Positions 1-8,510 of a stretch of 57,594 bases of DNA are shown here, piece by piece. Each line of letters opens with the position of its first letter. Positions within the stretch are counted from its first letter, which is position 1. A program made the translations under genes and the position numbers. Location: NCBI GenBank assembly GCA_017523995.1, contig JAFWUX010000134.1:1-57594 (forward strand). Direction: 5' to 3'. The notes below the pieces were generated by a model. That model was not told where the DNA came from and did no database searches. It worked only from the letters and a program-made list of their open reading frames with translations. This DNA comes from Oscillospiraceae bacterium. Its GTDB lineage: Bacteria > Bacillota_A > Clostridia > Oscillospirales > Ruminococcaceae.

Positions 1-95
1 CGATTGCAAATGCAGTCATCGAAGGCAGACAGGGTGCGGATGCACAGGCTGCTGAGGAAGCTGCTGCCGTCGAAGAAGAAGCTGCTGCTGAGTAA
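1..95 (+). CDS. rpsB: 30S ribosomal protein S2, C-terminal end (partial)
   Basis: The open frame runs in from the left edge (first full codon at base 3) and stops at TAA 93-95. The visible tail starts IANAVIEGRQ and ends in an Ala/Glu-rich stretch. The IANAVIEGR-type motif followed by an acidic extension, 21 bp before tsf, is the usual end of S2 in the conserved rpsB-tsf pair. Only about 30 residues are visible, so the call rests on the motif and on gene order. Confidence 0.85.
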   Translation, partial: IANAVIEGRQGADAQAAEEAAAVEEEAAAE

Positions 96-116
96 TCTAC
101 GGGGAGGATCACTGAA

Positions 117-1040
117 ATGGCTAATTTTACTGCAAAAGATGTTAATGATCTCCGCAAGTCCACCGGCGTCGGTCTGATGGACTGCAAGAAGGCTCTGACC
201 GAGGCTGACGGCGATGTCGAGAAGGCAATCGTCATCCTGCGTGAAAAGGGTCTCGCAAACCAGGCAAAGAAGGCTGACCGTATCGCAGCAGAGGGCGCTG
301 TCATTGCAGTGACCAATGCAGATCACACCGCCGGTGCGATCGTCGAGGTCAACTCCGAGACTGACTTCGTTGCGCAGAACGAGGAGTTCGTCGGCTTCTG
401 CGAGGGTCTGGCTCAGACCGTTCTCGAGGCAAATCCGGCTGATCTCGATGCACTGAAGGCAACCAAGTTCGCAGGCAAGGATATCACCGTTGAAGAAGCT
501 CTGCAGGAGATCTTCCTCAAGTTCCGTGAGAATCTTCAGATCCGCCGCTTCGCACGCCTTGAGGGCGTTGTCAAGGAGTATGTCCACTTCAACAAGAAAG
601 AGGGCGTTCTCGTTGCAGCATCCACCGATGCAGGCGCAACTGCTGAGGTTCTGGATTGCCTGAATGACGTTGCACTGCAGGCTGACGCAATGAAGGCAAC
701 CTACCTGACCAAGGAAGAGGTTCCGGCAGACGTCATCGAGCAGGAGAAGCAGATCGTTATGGCACAGATGGCTGAGGATCCGAAGATGGCAAACAAGCCG
801 GAGCAGGTTCTCGCAAAGATCGCAGAGGGCAAGCTCGGCGTTTACTTCAAGGACAACTGCCTGCTCTGCCAGGAGTTCGTCAAGGGTGAGGGTGAGTCGA
901 TCGAGCAGTATGTCGCATCCTGCGGCAAGAAGATCGGCGCTCCGATCAAGATCAACAGCTTCGTCCGTTTCATCTGCGGCGAGGGCATTGAAAAGCGCGT
1001 GGACGATTTCGCCGGCGAGATCGCAAGCATGCTGAAATAA
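117..1040 (+). CDS. tsf: Translation elongation factor Ts
   Basis: This is EF-Ts, the cytoplasmic nucleotide-exchange factor that recharges EF-Tu with GTP. The 307-residue product has the normal length. It opens with the conserved N-terminal module (TAKDVNDLRKSTGVGLMDCK), followed by the EF-Tu contact motif (ETDFVAQNEEF at about residue 81). A Shine-Dalgarno GGGGAGG at about 100-106 sets the start. It follows rpsB by 21 bp, so the two are co-transcribed, and a clear terminator follows at 1054-1092. Confidence 0.98.
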   Translation: MANFTAKDVNDLRKSTGVGLMDCKKALTEADGDVEKAIVILREKGLANQAKKADRIAAEGAVIAVTNADHTAGAIVEVNSETDFVAQNEEFVGFCEGLAQTVLEANPADLDALKATKFAGKDITVEEALQEIFLKFRENLQIRRFARLEGVVKEYVHFNKKEGVLVAASTDAGATAEVLDCLNDVALQADAMKATYLTKEEVPADVIEQEKQIVMAQMAEDPKMANKPEQVLAKIAEGKLGVYFKDNCLLCQEFVKGEGESIEQYVASCGKKIGAPIKINSFVRFICGEGIEKRVDDFAGEIASMLK

Positions 1041-1053
1041 GTAAGTAAAACCG

Positions 1054-1092
1054 CCTGCCGGAACCAAAAAATTCCGGCAGGTTTACTTTTTC
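1054..1092 (+). terminator. Rho-independent terminator of rpsB-tsf
   Basis: Ten-base stem CCTGCCGGAA / TTCCGGCAGG (1054-1063 and 1072-1081) with a short A-rich loop, followed by a T-rich tail. It begins 13 bp after the tsf stop. Confidence 0.9.
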
Positions 1093-1232
1093 TGTGCAAT
1101 TGTGTGCAGTGCGGCAATTTTGAGACCGCAATATACTACATATATCAGCTGGATTTGATATCATTTGAGCAATATTGTTCCAAAATCAGAAAATCAATGT
1201 GCTTTTGGTCATAAACATGATACAAAAAGTCA

Positions 1233-1261
1233 TTGCATTTTTCTTCAGATTCAGTTAAGAT
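1233..1261 (+). promoter_or_regulatory. Possible promoter of the cohesin-dockerin gene
   Basis: TTGCAT (1233-1238), 17 bp, TAAGAT (1256-1261). The -35 matches the TTGCAT hexamer seen before glyA and rimM in this window, but the -10 is weak. It would give an untranslated leader of about 100 bases. The rest of the 1093-1370 gap is AT-rich and shows nothing else I can name. Confidence 0.4.
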
Positions 1262-1370
1262 ATAGATGGTATCATGTGAACGTGGATGAAGAAGGGGACA
1301 TCCACCTCACGGTACGGTCTGCATCCGCAGCCGTATTACCGCATACATACATAATTGGAGGAGTATGAAC

Positions 1371-2186
1371 ATGAAAAAAACACAGATCATTTCCGGCCTT
1401 ATGGCTATGGCAATGACAGTCATGAGTCTCGGTATTTCCGCTTCCGCAGCCGACAGCGTTGCTGTGAAGATCGGCACGGATACCGTGAAAGCCGGCGAGA
1501 ACTTTTCTGTCGATGTCAGTCTGAGCGGTGTGCCGTCCAGCGGCCTCAGCTCGATCGATTTTGCTATCAACTATGATAGCGGTATTAAGGTTACCGATGT
1601 TGCTCTGGGCACCATCGGCGATACCGGCGCAAAGGCACAGGAAGGCGACCTCGGCGACACCGTTTTCAACTGGTATGACAACGGCAAGCAGATCGTCATC
1701 GTCTGGGCAACCGGTCTGACCGATTCCAAGTACTGGGTCAAGTCCGACGGCGTTTTCGTTACGCTGAAGGGTACTGCTGATTCCAAGGCAGAGGCTGGCG
1801 CTACCTACAAGCTCGAAGCTGCAGGCGCTAACCGCAACATCTATCCGGATTCTTCCGAGAAGGCATCTTCCTACTTCTCTGCTGTCGGTGCATCCGGCAC
1901 AACCAACTACACCGGCTCCTTCACCGCTGGTGCTGTTGAGATCGAGAAGGCGCAGACCCAGGCTCCTGAAGAGGACGGTCTCTGGGGCGATGTCAATGTC
2001 GACGGCAAGGTTGACGTTTCCGACGCTGTTCTGCTCGCACGTTTCAACGCTGAGGATACCAAGGCTGTTGTGACCGCTCAGGGTCAGAAGAACGCTGACG
2101 TTACCCACGATGGCAAGAAGGATGGCGATGACACCATCAAGATCCTGAAGTACATTGCAAAGATCGTTACCGACCTTTCCAAGTAA
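1371..2186 (+). CDS. Small adaptor scaffoldin: signal peptide, one cohesin, one dockerin
   Basis: A secreted 271-residue cellulosome protein. Residues 1-28 are a signal peptide (MKKTQIISG..., hydrophobic core, SASAA cleavage region). About 29-185 is a cohesin ([20 protein letters not shown] opening, DFAINYD, TNYTGSF near the end). About 203-265 is a dockerin with two Ca-binding loops ([12 protein letters not shown] and [12 protein letters not shown]). This architecture matches the ScaC-type adaptor scaffoldins of R. flavefaciens, which plug into a larger scaffoldin by the dockerin and change the enzyme recruited by the cohesin. GGAGGAG at 1357-1363 is only 1 base from the ATG at 1365 but 7 from that at 1371, so I start at 1371. 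It lies alone between tsf and glyA with its own terminator. Confidence 0.93.
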   Translation: MKKTQIISGLMAMAMTVMSLGISASAADSVAVKIGTDTVKAGENFSVDVSLSGVPSSGLSSIDFAINYDSGIKVTDVALGTIGDTGAKAQEGDLGDTVFNWYDNGKQIVIVWATGLTDSKYWVKSDGVFVTLKGTADSKAEAGATYKLEAAGANRNIYPDSSEKASSYFSAVGASGTTNYTGSFTAGAVEIEKAQTQAPEEDGLWGDVNVDGKVDVSDAVLLARFNAEDTKAVVTAQGQKNADVTHDGKKDGDDTIKILKYIAKIVTDLSK

Positions 2187-2199
2187 TTCAAACCAACAG

Positions 2200-2235
2200 A
2201 TTCGCACCGCTTTCCGAAGCGGTGCGAATTTTTTT
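2200..2235 (+). terminator. Rho-independent terminator after the scaffoldin gene
   Basis: Long stem ATTCGCACCGCTTT / AAGCGGTGCGAAT with a 3-base loop (2200-2229), followed directly by six T. Confidence 0.95.
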
Positions 2236-2266
2236 GCGATATGCGGTGAAAAATCGTGATTTGCTC

Positions 2267-2295
2267 TTGCATCTTTGCAAAAAGTGTGGTATAAT
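2267..2295 (+). promoter_or_regulatory. glyA promoter
   Basis: TTGCAT (2267-2272), 17 bp, perfect TATAAT (2290-2295). It lies just downstream of the preceding terminator and about 55 bases before the glyA start. Confidence 0.85.
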
Positions 2296-2350
2296 ATCTG
2301 TATGTGCCTGCCTGAGCGCAGGAATAAACCGGAAAGGATTGAAAAATACT

Positions 2351-3604
2351 ATGTTCAATGACCTGATTGATACAATCGGCTATGTCGAAAAATGTGATCC
2401 CGATGTCGGCGCTGCAATGAAGCAGGAGCTCGCACGCCAGAGACGCAATCTTGAACTGATCGCCAGCGAGAATATCGTTTCGCCGGCTGTCATGGCAGCA
2501 ATGGGCTCTGTTCTGACCAATAAATATGCTGAGGGCTATCCTGGCAAGCGTTACTACGGCGGATGTGAGGCGGTCGATATCGTTGAGGAGATCGCGATCG
2601 AGCGCGCAAAGAAGCTCTTTGGCGCACAGTTCGCAAATGTTCAGCCGCACTCCGGCGCACAGGCAAACACCGCTGTTTACTTCGCACTGCTCCAGCCGGG
2701 CGATACCGTTCTCGGCATGAGCCTTGCACACGGCGGCCACCTGACCCACGGTTCTCCGGTCAACCTTTCCGGAAAGTACTTCAACTTTGTCTCCTACGGT
2801 GTCGGCGATGACGGCACCCTCGATTATGATGCAGTTGAGAAGCTCACCAAGGAGCATCACCCGAAGCTGATCGTTGCAGGTGCATCCGCATATCCGCGTG
2901 CGATCGACTTCGCAAAGCTCGCTGAGATCGCACACAGCAACGGCGCAATGCTGATGGTCGATATGGCACACATCGCAGGTCTGGTTGCAGCAGGACTCCA
3001 CCAGTCTCCGGTCGGCCTTGCTGATGTTGTCACCACCACCACCCACAAGACACTCCGCGGACCGCGCGGCGGCCTGATCCTGACCAATGACGAGGAGCTC
3101 GCAAAGAAGTTCAACAAGGCGATCTTCCCGGGCACACAGGGCGGTCCGCTGATGCATGTCATCGCAGGCAAGGCTGTCTGCTTCGGCGAGGCACTCAAGC
3201 CGGAGTTCAAGGCATATGCAAAGCAGATTGTCGAGAACGCACAGGCACTTGCAAAGGGTCTGCTCGCACACGGCTTCGATCTCGTTTCCGGCGGCACGGA
3301 TAACCACCTGATGCTCGTTGACCTCCGTCCGGTTCACATCACCGGCAAGGAGATGGAGCACCGTCTCGATGAGGTCTATATCACCGTCAACAAGAACGCG
3401 ATCCCGAACGATCCGGAGAAGCCGATGGTCACCAGCGGCATCCGTGTCGGTACGCCGGCAGTCACCACCCGCGGCCTTGTCGCCGAGGATATGGAGAAGA
3501 TCGCCGAGTTCATGTATCTGACTGCAACCCAGTTCGATACTAAGGCGGACGAGATTCGCGAGGGCGTGAGCGCACTCTGCGCAAAGTACCCGCTCTACGA
3601 GTAA
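2351..3604 (+). CDS. glyA: Serine hydroxymethyltransferase
   Basis: PLP enzyme that interconverts serine and glycine and supplies 5,10-methylene-tetrahydrofolate. The 417-residue product has the family length. Visible motifs are [12 protein letters not shown] near the N-terminus, the [15 protein letters not shown] substrate loop, VDMAHIAGL, and the PLP lysine in [16 protein letters not shown] longer upstream frame exists, but GGAAAGG at 2331-2337 and the promoter at 2267-2295 place the start at the ATG 2351. It appears monocistronic. Confidence 0.98.
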   Translation: MFNDLIDTIGYVEKCDPDVGAAMKQELARQRRNLELIASENIVSPAVMAAMGSVLTNKYAEGYPGKRYYGGCEAVDIVEEIAIERAKKLFGAQFANVQPHSGAQANTAVYFALLQPGDTVLGMSLAHGGHLTHGSPVNLSGKYFNFVSYGVGDDGTLDYDAVEKLTKEHHPKLIVAGASAYPRAIDFAKLAEIAHSNGAMLMVDMAHIAGLVAAGLHQSPVGLADVVTTTTHKTLRGPRGGLILTNDEELAKKFNKAIFPGTQGGPLMHVIAGKAVCFGEALKPEFKAYAKQIVENAQALAKGLLAHGFDLVSGGTDNHLMLVDLRPVHITGKEMEHRLDEVYITVNKNAIPNDPEKPMVTSGIRVGTPAVTTRGLVAEDMEKIAEFMYLTATQFDTKADEIREGVSALCAKYPLYE

Positions 3605-3617
3605 GATGATAAAAGCT

Positions 3618-3643
3618 AAGCAGGACAATTCATTGTCCTGCTT
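3618..3643 (+). terminator. Hairpin after glyA (first of a duplicated pair)
   Basis: AAGCAGGACAAT / ATTGTCCTGCTT stem with a tiny loop, 14 bp after the glyA stop. There is no clear T tract. A nearly identical hairpin recurs at 3889-3915, on the other side of the repeat element at 3653-3875. Confidence 0.6.
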
Positions 3644-3652
3644 CAGTCTAAA

Positions 3653-3875
3653 GTGTCTCCGACGGATCTATAATGGGGGCTTCTCGCCCCCAAACCCCTC
3701 GCTGGGGATATGATCCCCAGACCCCATTTTTGATAAGAGCGGGAAATTTGTCAAATCGTCGCTGTCATGCGCGACCTGCAATTTCTTCTTTTTCCATAAA
3801 ACGGGATTCCAAAGGGATAGTATCCCTTTGGCGGGTTTGGGCGGAGCCCAATTAAAATAATCGCGAAGCGATACC
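3653..3875. repeat. Palindrome-rich intergenic element, copy 1
   Basis: About 222 bp. The left end is GTGTCTCCGACGGAT and the right end TCGCGAAGCGATACC. Inside are GGGGGC-TTCTC-GCCCCC, CTGGGGATATGATCCCCAG and CCAAAGGGAT..ATCCCTTTGG palindromes. It shares ends and the first two palindromes with the copies at 10877 and 25355, but its centre differs and lacks the AGCCGCTCC hairpin. I see no coding potential. The glyA-to-antiporter gap (3605-3950) consists of this element and its two flanking hairpins. Confidence 0.8.
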
Positions 3876-3888
3876 TATTTACACAGCG

Positions 3889-3917
3889 AAGCAGGACAAT
3901 TCGATTGTCCTGCTTTT
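3889..3917. terminator. Second copy of the glyA-type hairpin
   Basis: AAGCAGGACAAT-TCG-ATTGTCCTGCTT followed by TT. This is the same stem as 3618-3643 and lies 33 bp upstream of the antiporter start, so the antiporter promoter is not evident between them. Confidence 0.6.
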
Positions 3918-3950
3918 GGCGTGTATCAGAAAAATCAGGAGTTGAACATC

Positions 3951-5258
3951 ATGGATTTCAATGTCATGCACATTCTGCTTGACTGCGGCATTATTCTGCT
4001 TGCGACCAAGGCGATCGGCATGGTCACGCGCAAGATCGGTCTGCCGCAGGTTGTCGGCATGATCATCGCCGGTCTGCTGATCGGTCCGGCGCTGTTTCGC
4101 GGCACGGGCTTTGCGGGGCTCATCCACCCGACTGAGGTCGAAATGGATGTCCTCAAGAGCTTCTCGCAGATCGGCGTTGTGTTTATCCTTTTCTCGAGCG
4201 GTCTGGAAACCGATTTCCGCGAGATGAAGCGCAGCGGCGCGGCGGCGACCTGTATCGCGCTTGCCGGTGTCTTAATCCCGATTCTGTTCGGCACATTTGT
4301 TGCGCTGATGTTCATGGGCGGACTTTCGGCAGCGCATGACAATGCAAAGCTGATGAATGCGCTGTTTATCGGCTGCATCCTCTCCGCAACGAGCGTCGGC
4401 ATCACGGTCGAGACGCTGCGTGAGCTCGGCAAACTGAAAACAAAGATCGGCACCACCGTGCTGAGCGCCGCGATCATTGATGACGTCATCGGCATTGTTG
4501 CGCTGAGCATCATCACGGGTCTCGGCGGCGAGGGCAGCATCTGGATGACGCTGCTCCGTGTCGCGGGATTCTTCGTGTTCACGGTTGTTGTGGGATATCT
4601 GCTGCGCCGTGCGTTCAAGTTCATGGTCAAGATTTACCCGCACAAGCGCCGGACGAGCATCTTTGCATTTGCCGCGTGCTTCTTCTTCGCCTATGCCGCA
4701 GAGGAGTTCTTCGGCATCGCGGCGATCACGGGCGCCTATATGGCGGGTCTGATGCTGAGCGGTCTCGGCGACAGCCAGTTCGTGGACAGAAAGGTTATCG
4801 TCAGCAGCTACATGTTCTTTACGCCGATGTTCTTTGCGTATATCGGCATCAGCGCAGATTTCAGCGCATTTCACTGGTCGAGCATGCTGTTCGTGGTATC
4901 GTTTGTCGCAGCGGGCATCATCGGCAAGATCATCGGATGCGGAGCGGCAGCGCGCTGCTTCAAATATGACAAGCGCGAGTCACTTGCGGCTGGCTTCGGC
5001 ATGATCGCACGCGGCGAGGTCGCACTCGCGGTCTATGCAACGGGCTCTGTCCTGATTGCCCCGCAGGGCGGCATTGATCCGCTTGTCGCAACGATCTTCC
5101 TGATCATCACCAGCTCGATTCTCTGCCCGATCCTCTTAAAGCTCGTGTTCCGCGGACATCAGGATCCGGAGCTTGCCGCGGCGACCGCGCACAATGTCAC
5201 GATTTCTTCGGAAGCGCTGGAGAATGTCCACCACAACATCGACAGCGACGAAAACTGA
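3951..5258 (+). CDS. Cation/proton antiporter (CPA2, Kef/NapA type)
   Basis: Integral membrane protein of 435 residues with about 12 hydrophobic segments, of the monovalent cation:proton antiporter-2 family. Visible features are the N-terminal GLPQVVGMIIAGLLIGP segment and the paired aspartates D177-D178 (AAIIDDVIGIVAL), which mark proton-coupled electrogenic members. It ends without a TrkA-N nucleotide-binding domain, so it is the short form. AGGAG at 3937-3941 selects the ATG 3951 over an in-frame ATG ten codons earlier. The substrate (Na+ or K+) cannot be read from the sequence. It converges with the next gene, leaving 5 bp. Confidence 0.9.
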   Translation: MDFNVMHILLDCGIILLATKAIGMVTRKIGLPQVVGMIIAGLLIGPALFRGTGFAGLIHPTEVEMDVLKSFSQIGVVFILFSSGLETDFREMKRSGAAATCIALAGVLIPILFGTFVALMFMGGLSAAHDNAKLMNALFIGCILSATSVGITVETLRELGKLKTKIGTTVLSAAIIDDVIGIVALSIITGLGGEGSIWMTLLRVAGFFVFTVVVGYLLRRAFKFMVKIYPHKRRTSIFAFAACFFFAYAAEEFFGIAAITGAYMAGLMLSGLGDSQFVDRKVIVSSYMFFTPMFFAYIGISADFSAFHWSSMLFVVSFVAAGIIGKIIGCGAAARCFKYDKRESLAAGFGMIARGEVALAVYATGSVLIAPQGGIDPLVATIFLIITSSILCPILLKLVFRGHQDPELAAATAHNVTISSEALENVHHNIDSDEN

Positions 5259-5263
5259 CCGGC

Positions 5264-6097
5264 TCAGAACAGCGGCTCCGTGATCTTGTAATCGCCGTAA
5301 ACGGAGAATGTGCCGGGCACCGGTGCATAGATGCAGTCGCGGAGCTGATAGCCGTTTTTGAGTTTGATTGTCACGAGCCGCAGGTCTTTGGTCCAGAATT
5401 CCATTGCCTGCTGATAGACCTCGTCGCTTTCCGCTTTGACGGTGCCGTCCTCGAACCAGATCCGGTCGGTCTCGCCGAATTCGTTGATATACGCCTCATA
5501 ATAGGAGTGCGCCACGCCGATCTCGCCGATATCCTCGCCGAGCTTGACGAATTTCTCAAAGAATGCGGAAAGCCTGTCGCGGTCGGTGACGGTTTCGAGC
5601 AGCTTGCCGTCCTGATCTTTGATCTCGAGCGCTTCGATATCCTCCGCGTAGCCGATGCCGTAGGAGGCGCACACTGCCCAGATCGAGGTCTGGTCATCGA
5701 GATACTGAAAACCCGAGAGTTCATAGGCGCTGATGCTGTCTGCCTGCTCGAGCAGCACGATTGCGTTGTTTTTGCCTGCATCGGCGAGCGGCTTGCAGGC
5801 ATAGAGCGGACAGGTTACCGTGCCGTTCTCGGAGGGAAAGCTCAGTTCGCCGAGTTCCTCGCCGCAGAGCTCGCGTGAGATTCCTGCAGTCTCCGGCAGA
5901 TACGCCTGCACGGTTTCGAGGTCGCATTTTGCATAGTACGCGCCGTCGAATGAGAGCGTGTCATAGGCGGATTGCATCGCTGCTTTTGTCACCTGACTGC
6001 CGATGCGATGCCAGATAAACAGCCAGATTCCGGCAAGCAGCAGGAACACCGCGACAATGATCAGAATGACTGCGTGTTTTTTCAGAAATGCTTTCAT
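5264..6097 (-). CDS. Membrane-anchored extracytoplasmic protein of unknown function
   Basis: A 277-residue protein with one N-terminal hydrophobic segment (about residues 9-28, VILIIVAVFLLLAGIWLFIW), probably a signal anchor, and then a soluble acidic domain of about 245 residues. I recognise no family. A much longer in-frame extension (to 6565) overlaps maf and lacks its own signals. AAGGAGTATCT just before the ATG and the promoter at 6131-6159 support the start used here. Lone gene, divergent from maf. Confidence 0.85.
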   Translation of the reverse strand: MKAFLKKHAVILIIVAVFLLLAGIWLFIWHRIGSQVTKAAMQSAYDTLSFDGAYYAKCDLETVQAYLPETAGISRELCGEELGELSFPSENGTVTCPLYACKPLADAGKNNAIVLLEQADSISAYELSGFQYLDDQTSIWAVCASYGIGYAEDIEALEIKDQDGKLLETVTDRDRLSAFFEKFVKLGEDIGEIGVAHSYYEAYINEFGETDRIWFEDGTVKAESDEVYQQAMEFWTKDLRLVTIKLKNGYQLRDCIYAPVPGTFSVYGDYKITEPLF

Positions 6098-6130
6098 ACA
6101 GATACTCCTTGTTAGCAAACTACTCCCTCT

Positions 6131-6159
6131 ATTATACCTGATTCTGCCCCGTGCGTCAA
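6131..6159 (-). promoter_or_regulatory. Promoter of the 5264-6097 gene
   Basis: Read on the minus strand: TTGACG (6154-6159), 17 bp, perfect TATAAT (6131-6136), about 30 bp upstream of the start codon. Confidence 0.85.
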
Positions 6160-6180
6160 GCACAAGAAAGGAGCACACCC

Positions 6181-6741
6181 ATGAAGCTGATTTTGGCATC
6201 CGGTTCGCCGCGCAGAAAGGAACTGCTCGGCAAGCTGAACATCCCGTTTGAAGTGATCGTCTCGGAATGTGACGAGACGCTGCCGGAGGGCATTCCGGCG
6301 GATGCAGCCGCAGAGCTGCTCGCTGTCCGGAAGGCGGCAGCGGTCGCAAAGGAGCATCCCGATGCGGTTGTGATCGGTGCAGATACAACCGTCCTGCTCG
6401 ATGATGAAATTCTCGGCAAGCCCGCGGATGAAGCCGACTGCAAACGGATGCTCCGCGCGCTCTCCGGCAGGATGCACAAGGTCGTGACAGGCGTCGCGAT
6501 CTTCTGGGACGGGCATTCCGCGAGTTTTTCCGATGAGACCGGCGTGCAGTTCTATCCGCTCTCAAATGCGGAGATCGACGCCTATGCAGCCTCCGCTGAG
6601 CCCTATGACAAAGCCGGCGCCTACGGCATTCAGGGACAGGGCGCGCTGCTTGTCGCAGGCATCCACGGCGATTATTACAATGTTGTCGGTCTGCCGGTTG
6701 CGCGGCTTGCGCGGCAGCTCCGCGATTTCAACCTGATCTGA
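6181..6741 (+). CDS. maf: Maf family nucleoside triphosphate pyrophosphatase
   Basis: A 186-residue cytoplasmic enzyme that hydrolyses non-canonical or pyrimidine NTPs to NMP and PPi. It has the signature N-terminus LILASGSPRRKELL, the metal-binding GADTTVLLDDEILGKP, and the family-typical EPYDKAGAYGIQG. AAAGGAG at about 6166-6172 gives the ATG 6181. The next gene starts 15 bp downstream, so the two probably form an operon. Confidence 0.95.
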   Translation: MKLILASGSPRRKELLGKLNIPFEVIVSECDETLPEGIPADAAAELLAVRKAAAVAKEHPDAVVIGADTTVLLDDEILGKPADEADCKRMLRALSGRMHKVVTGVAIFWDGHSASFSDETGVQFYPLSNAEIDAYAASAEPYDKAGAYGIQGQGALLVAGIHGDYYNVVGLPVARLARQLRDFNLI

Positions 6742-6756
6742 GAGGGGAGACCGTAC

Positions 6757-7443
6757 ATGCTGAAATTCCTCGGCCGCGGCTCCGCGTTTACGAAGTCGCA
6801 GAACAGCGCATGCTTCACGGACGGCGATGCGCTTGTCCTGATTGACTGCGCGATGTCCGCCTTTCATGTCCTGCTGGAACAAGGTATCAAGCAGAAGCAG
6901 ATTTATGTCCTCGTGACGCACACGCACGGCGACCATGTCGGCGGCATTCCGATGCTGATTCACTGTGCGCGGTATGTGAGCGGTGCGCATGTCACGGTGA
7001 TTGCCCCGTCGCAGGAAGTCGCGGAGGATCTCGATTATCTGATCCGGCGGCTTGACGGCTGCGATCAAAGCGCGTATACGATCATCACAGCAGATGCAGC
7101 GAACCTGCCGTGGCTGATCGGGACGGTGCCGGTGCGGCATGCCGAAACGCTTGCAGGGCGCTGTTTCGGCTACCGTCTGCGCATCGGCGGCACAGATGTC
7201 CTTTACACCGGCGATACGGCGGAGCTAGAGCCGTTTCTGCCGTATCTGCATGCCGGTGCGTATCTCTACACCGAAGCCGCGTGCTTTGACAGCGGCGTGC
7301 ATCTTTATATTGACAGGGTGCTCCCGACGCTCAAGCGTCTGTGCGCGGAGGGCGTGCATGTCTATCTGATGCACATGGACGATGAAGCGCAGATGGCGGA
7401 AAAGATCAGCGGCACCGCGATTGAATTTGCACCGCTTGTCTGA
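6757..7443 (+). CDS. MBL-fold metal-dependent hydrolase (RNase Z-like)
   Basis: A 228-residue metallo-beta-lactamase-fold protein. The metal motif H-x-H-x-D-H is at residues 55-60 (THTHGDHVGG), a later His is in VRHAE, and an Asp is in YTGDTAEL. The overall layout resembles RNase Z and related phosphodiesterases, but the substrate cannot be assigned. GAGGGGAG precedes the ATG. Downstream is the element at 7504-7597. Confidence 0.85.
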   Translation: MLKFLGRGSAFTKSQNSACFTDGDALVLIDCAMSAFHVLLEQGIKQKQIYVLVTHTHGDHVGGIPMLIHCARYVSGAHVTVIAPSQEVAEDLDYLIRRLDGCDQSAYTIITADAANLPWLIGTVPVRHAETLAGRCFGYRLRIGGTDVLYTGDTAELEPFLPYLHAGAYLYTEAACFDSGVHLYIDRVLPTLKRLCAEGVHVYLMHMDDEAQMAEKISGTAIEFAPLV

Positions 7444-7503
7444 ACTGCATATATGCAGCAATCTCTTGTTACGCTAAGGTGTTTCATTCTCTTTTATCAT
7501 GAA

Positions 7504-7597
7504 AATGGGGTCTGGGGTCAATGACCCCGGCAGGGGCTTGGGGCACAGTTTGCACAGCAACACTGTAAGTCCCCATTACAACTCCATCGGAGATACC
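7504..7597. repeat. Palindrome-rich element, partial copy
   Basis: Only the right portion of the family is present: ATGGGGTCTGGGG, GGGGCACAGTTTGC..CACTGTAAGTCCCC, ending in CTCCATCGGAGATACC. It lies between convergent genes and is followed at once by a bidirectional terminator. Confidence 0.7.
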
Positions 7598-7603
7598 TCT
7601 ATA

Positions 7604-7640
7604 CAAAACCGCACAGGGCGAAGTGCCTTGTGCGGTTTTG
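7604..7640. terminator. Bidirectional terminator between convergent genes
   Basis: Stem CAAAACCGCACA / TGTGCGGTTTTG (7604-7615 and 7629-7640). A runs on the left and T runs on the right make it usable from both sides. It abuts the stop codon of the minus-strand gene at 7642. Confidence 0.85.
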
Positions 7641-7641
7641 A

Positions 7642-7857
7642 TTATGTGTCATCATCGGGGGTATACTCAAAGAGATCGGCAGGCTGACAGTCCAGTGCGC
7701 GGCAGATGGCGTTCATCGTTTCAAATTTGATGCCCTTCATCTTGCCGGTTTTGAGGTTCGAGAGGTTGACGTTTGTCATGCCGACGGTCTCCGCCAGCGC
7801 GTTGAGCGACATTTTCCGGTCTGCCATCATGCGGTCAAGTCTGATGATAATTGCCAT
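7642..7857 (-). CDS. Small XRE-family (Cro/CI-type) transcriptional regulator
   Basis: A 71-residue helix-turn-helix protein (SLNALAETVGMTNVNLSNLK is the HTH core), similar in size and ending (CRALDCQPADLFEY) to the YozG-like regulators. A longer frame exists, but AAGGAGG sits directly before ATG 7857. It is the last gene of a three-gene operon with two membrane proteins, and members of this family are often paired with DUF2975 proteins. It may bind the repeats around its own promoter at 9032-9070; that is inference. Confidence 0.9.
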   Translation of the reverse strand: MAIIIRLDRMMADRKMSLNALAETVGMTNVNLSNLKTGKMKGIKFETMNAICRALDCQPADLFEYTPDDDT

Positions 7858-7867
7858 GTCGCCCTCC

Positions 7868-8497
7868 TTACGCAATGAGATCATTTTCTTCCTGCAGACT
7901 GACGCCGCGGTCGAATACATTTCCGATCATAAGAATCGCAAACCCGATGATCAGCATATAGAGCGATTCCATGTGCGGAGGACTCAGGGTGTAGTTATAC
8001 TTTGCCATTTTCATGATAGATTCAAACAGCCCTGGCACGATCGCCAGCGAGAACTGCAGGATCGCGATTGCTTTGATTCGTTTTGCATTGCTTCTGGTAA
8101 ACGGCGTGTGCTCCTTGCAGCTCGCTGCAATGACCAGCACGAGTACAAGCATTGCAGTCAGAATTGCAGAATAAATAAGCCCTTTTGCTTCATATATGAC
8201 TGCGCTGTATTTCAGGTCAATGTTTCCGTTTTTGTCCTGCAAAATATAATCATTCGGGCTTACAAATTCGAGAAACTCGCCGTTTCGGCAGAGCTGCCAG
8301 ACCTTCGGCGCTTTTTCATCTTCGGCATTCACGGGCTGCTGGAACCGAAGCTCATAGCTGTCCTGATCTTTGATGATGGCTGTGAAAAAATCTTTGGTGT
8401 GAAAACCGAGCAGCGCAATGAAGATATATGCAATGAGGATACTGAGCAAATGCTTCGGGCGGCGCCTGGGTTTTCTTGCTGCGATTGTCTGCTCCAT
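7868..8497 (-). CDS. DUF2975 family membrane protein
   Basis: A 209-residue membrane protein with about four hydrophobic segments. The C-terminal signature (TPFTRSNAKRIKAIAIL and ending GVSLQEENDLIA) is typical of DUF2975. A basic N-terminus (AARKPRRRPK) precedes the first membrane segment, and a loop of about 70 polar residues separates the first and second. AGAGGTGAC before ATG 8497 sets the start. It sits 10 bp upstream of the XRE regulator. Function unknown. Confidence 0.85.
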   Translation of the reverse strand: MEQTIAARKPRRRPKHLLSILIAYIFIALLGFHTKDFFTAIIKDQDSYELRFQQPVNAEDEKAPKVWQLCRNGEFLEFVSPNDYILQDKNGNIDLKYSAVIYEAKGLIYSAILTAMLVLVLVIAASCKEHTPFTRSNAKRIKAIAILQFSLAIVPGLFESIMKMAKYNYTLSPPHMESLYMLIIGFAILMIGNVFDRGVSLQEENDLIA

Positions 8498-8510
8498 ATT
8501 TGTCACCTCT

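Noticed and set aside
2084..3628. 514-codon minus-strand open frame opposite glyA
   Set aside because: It covers glyA and part of the scaffoldin gene, has no ribosome site, and its composition is that of the antisense of GC-rich codons. glyA is certain on the other strand.
5264..6565. 433-residue version of the anchored hypothetical protein
   Set aside because: The extra 156 residues overlap maf, are Arg-rich antisense translation, and lie upstream of the promoter and ribosome site used for the 277-residue form.
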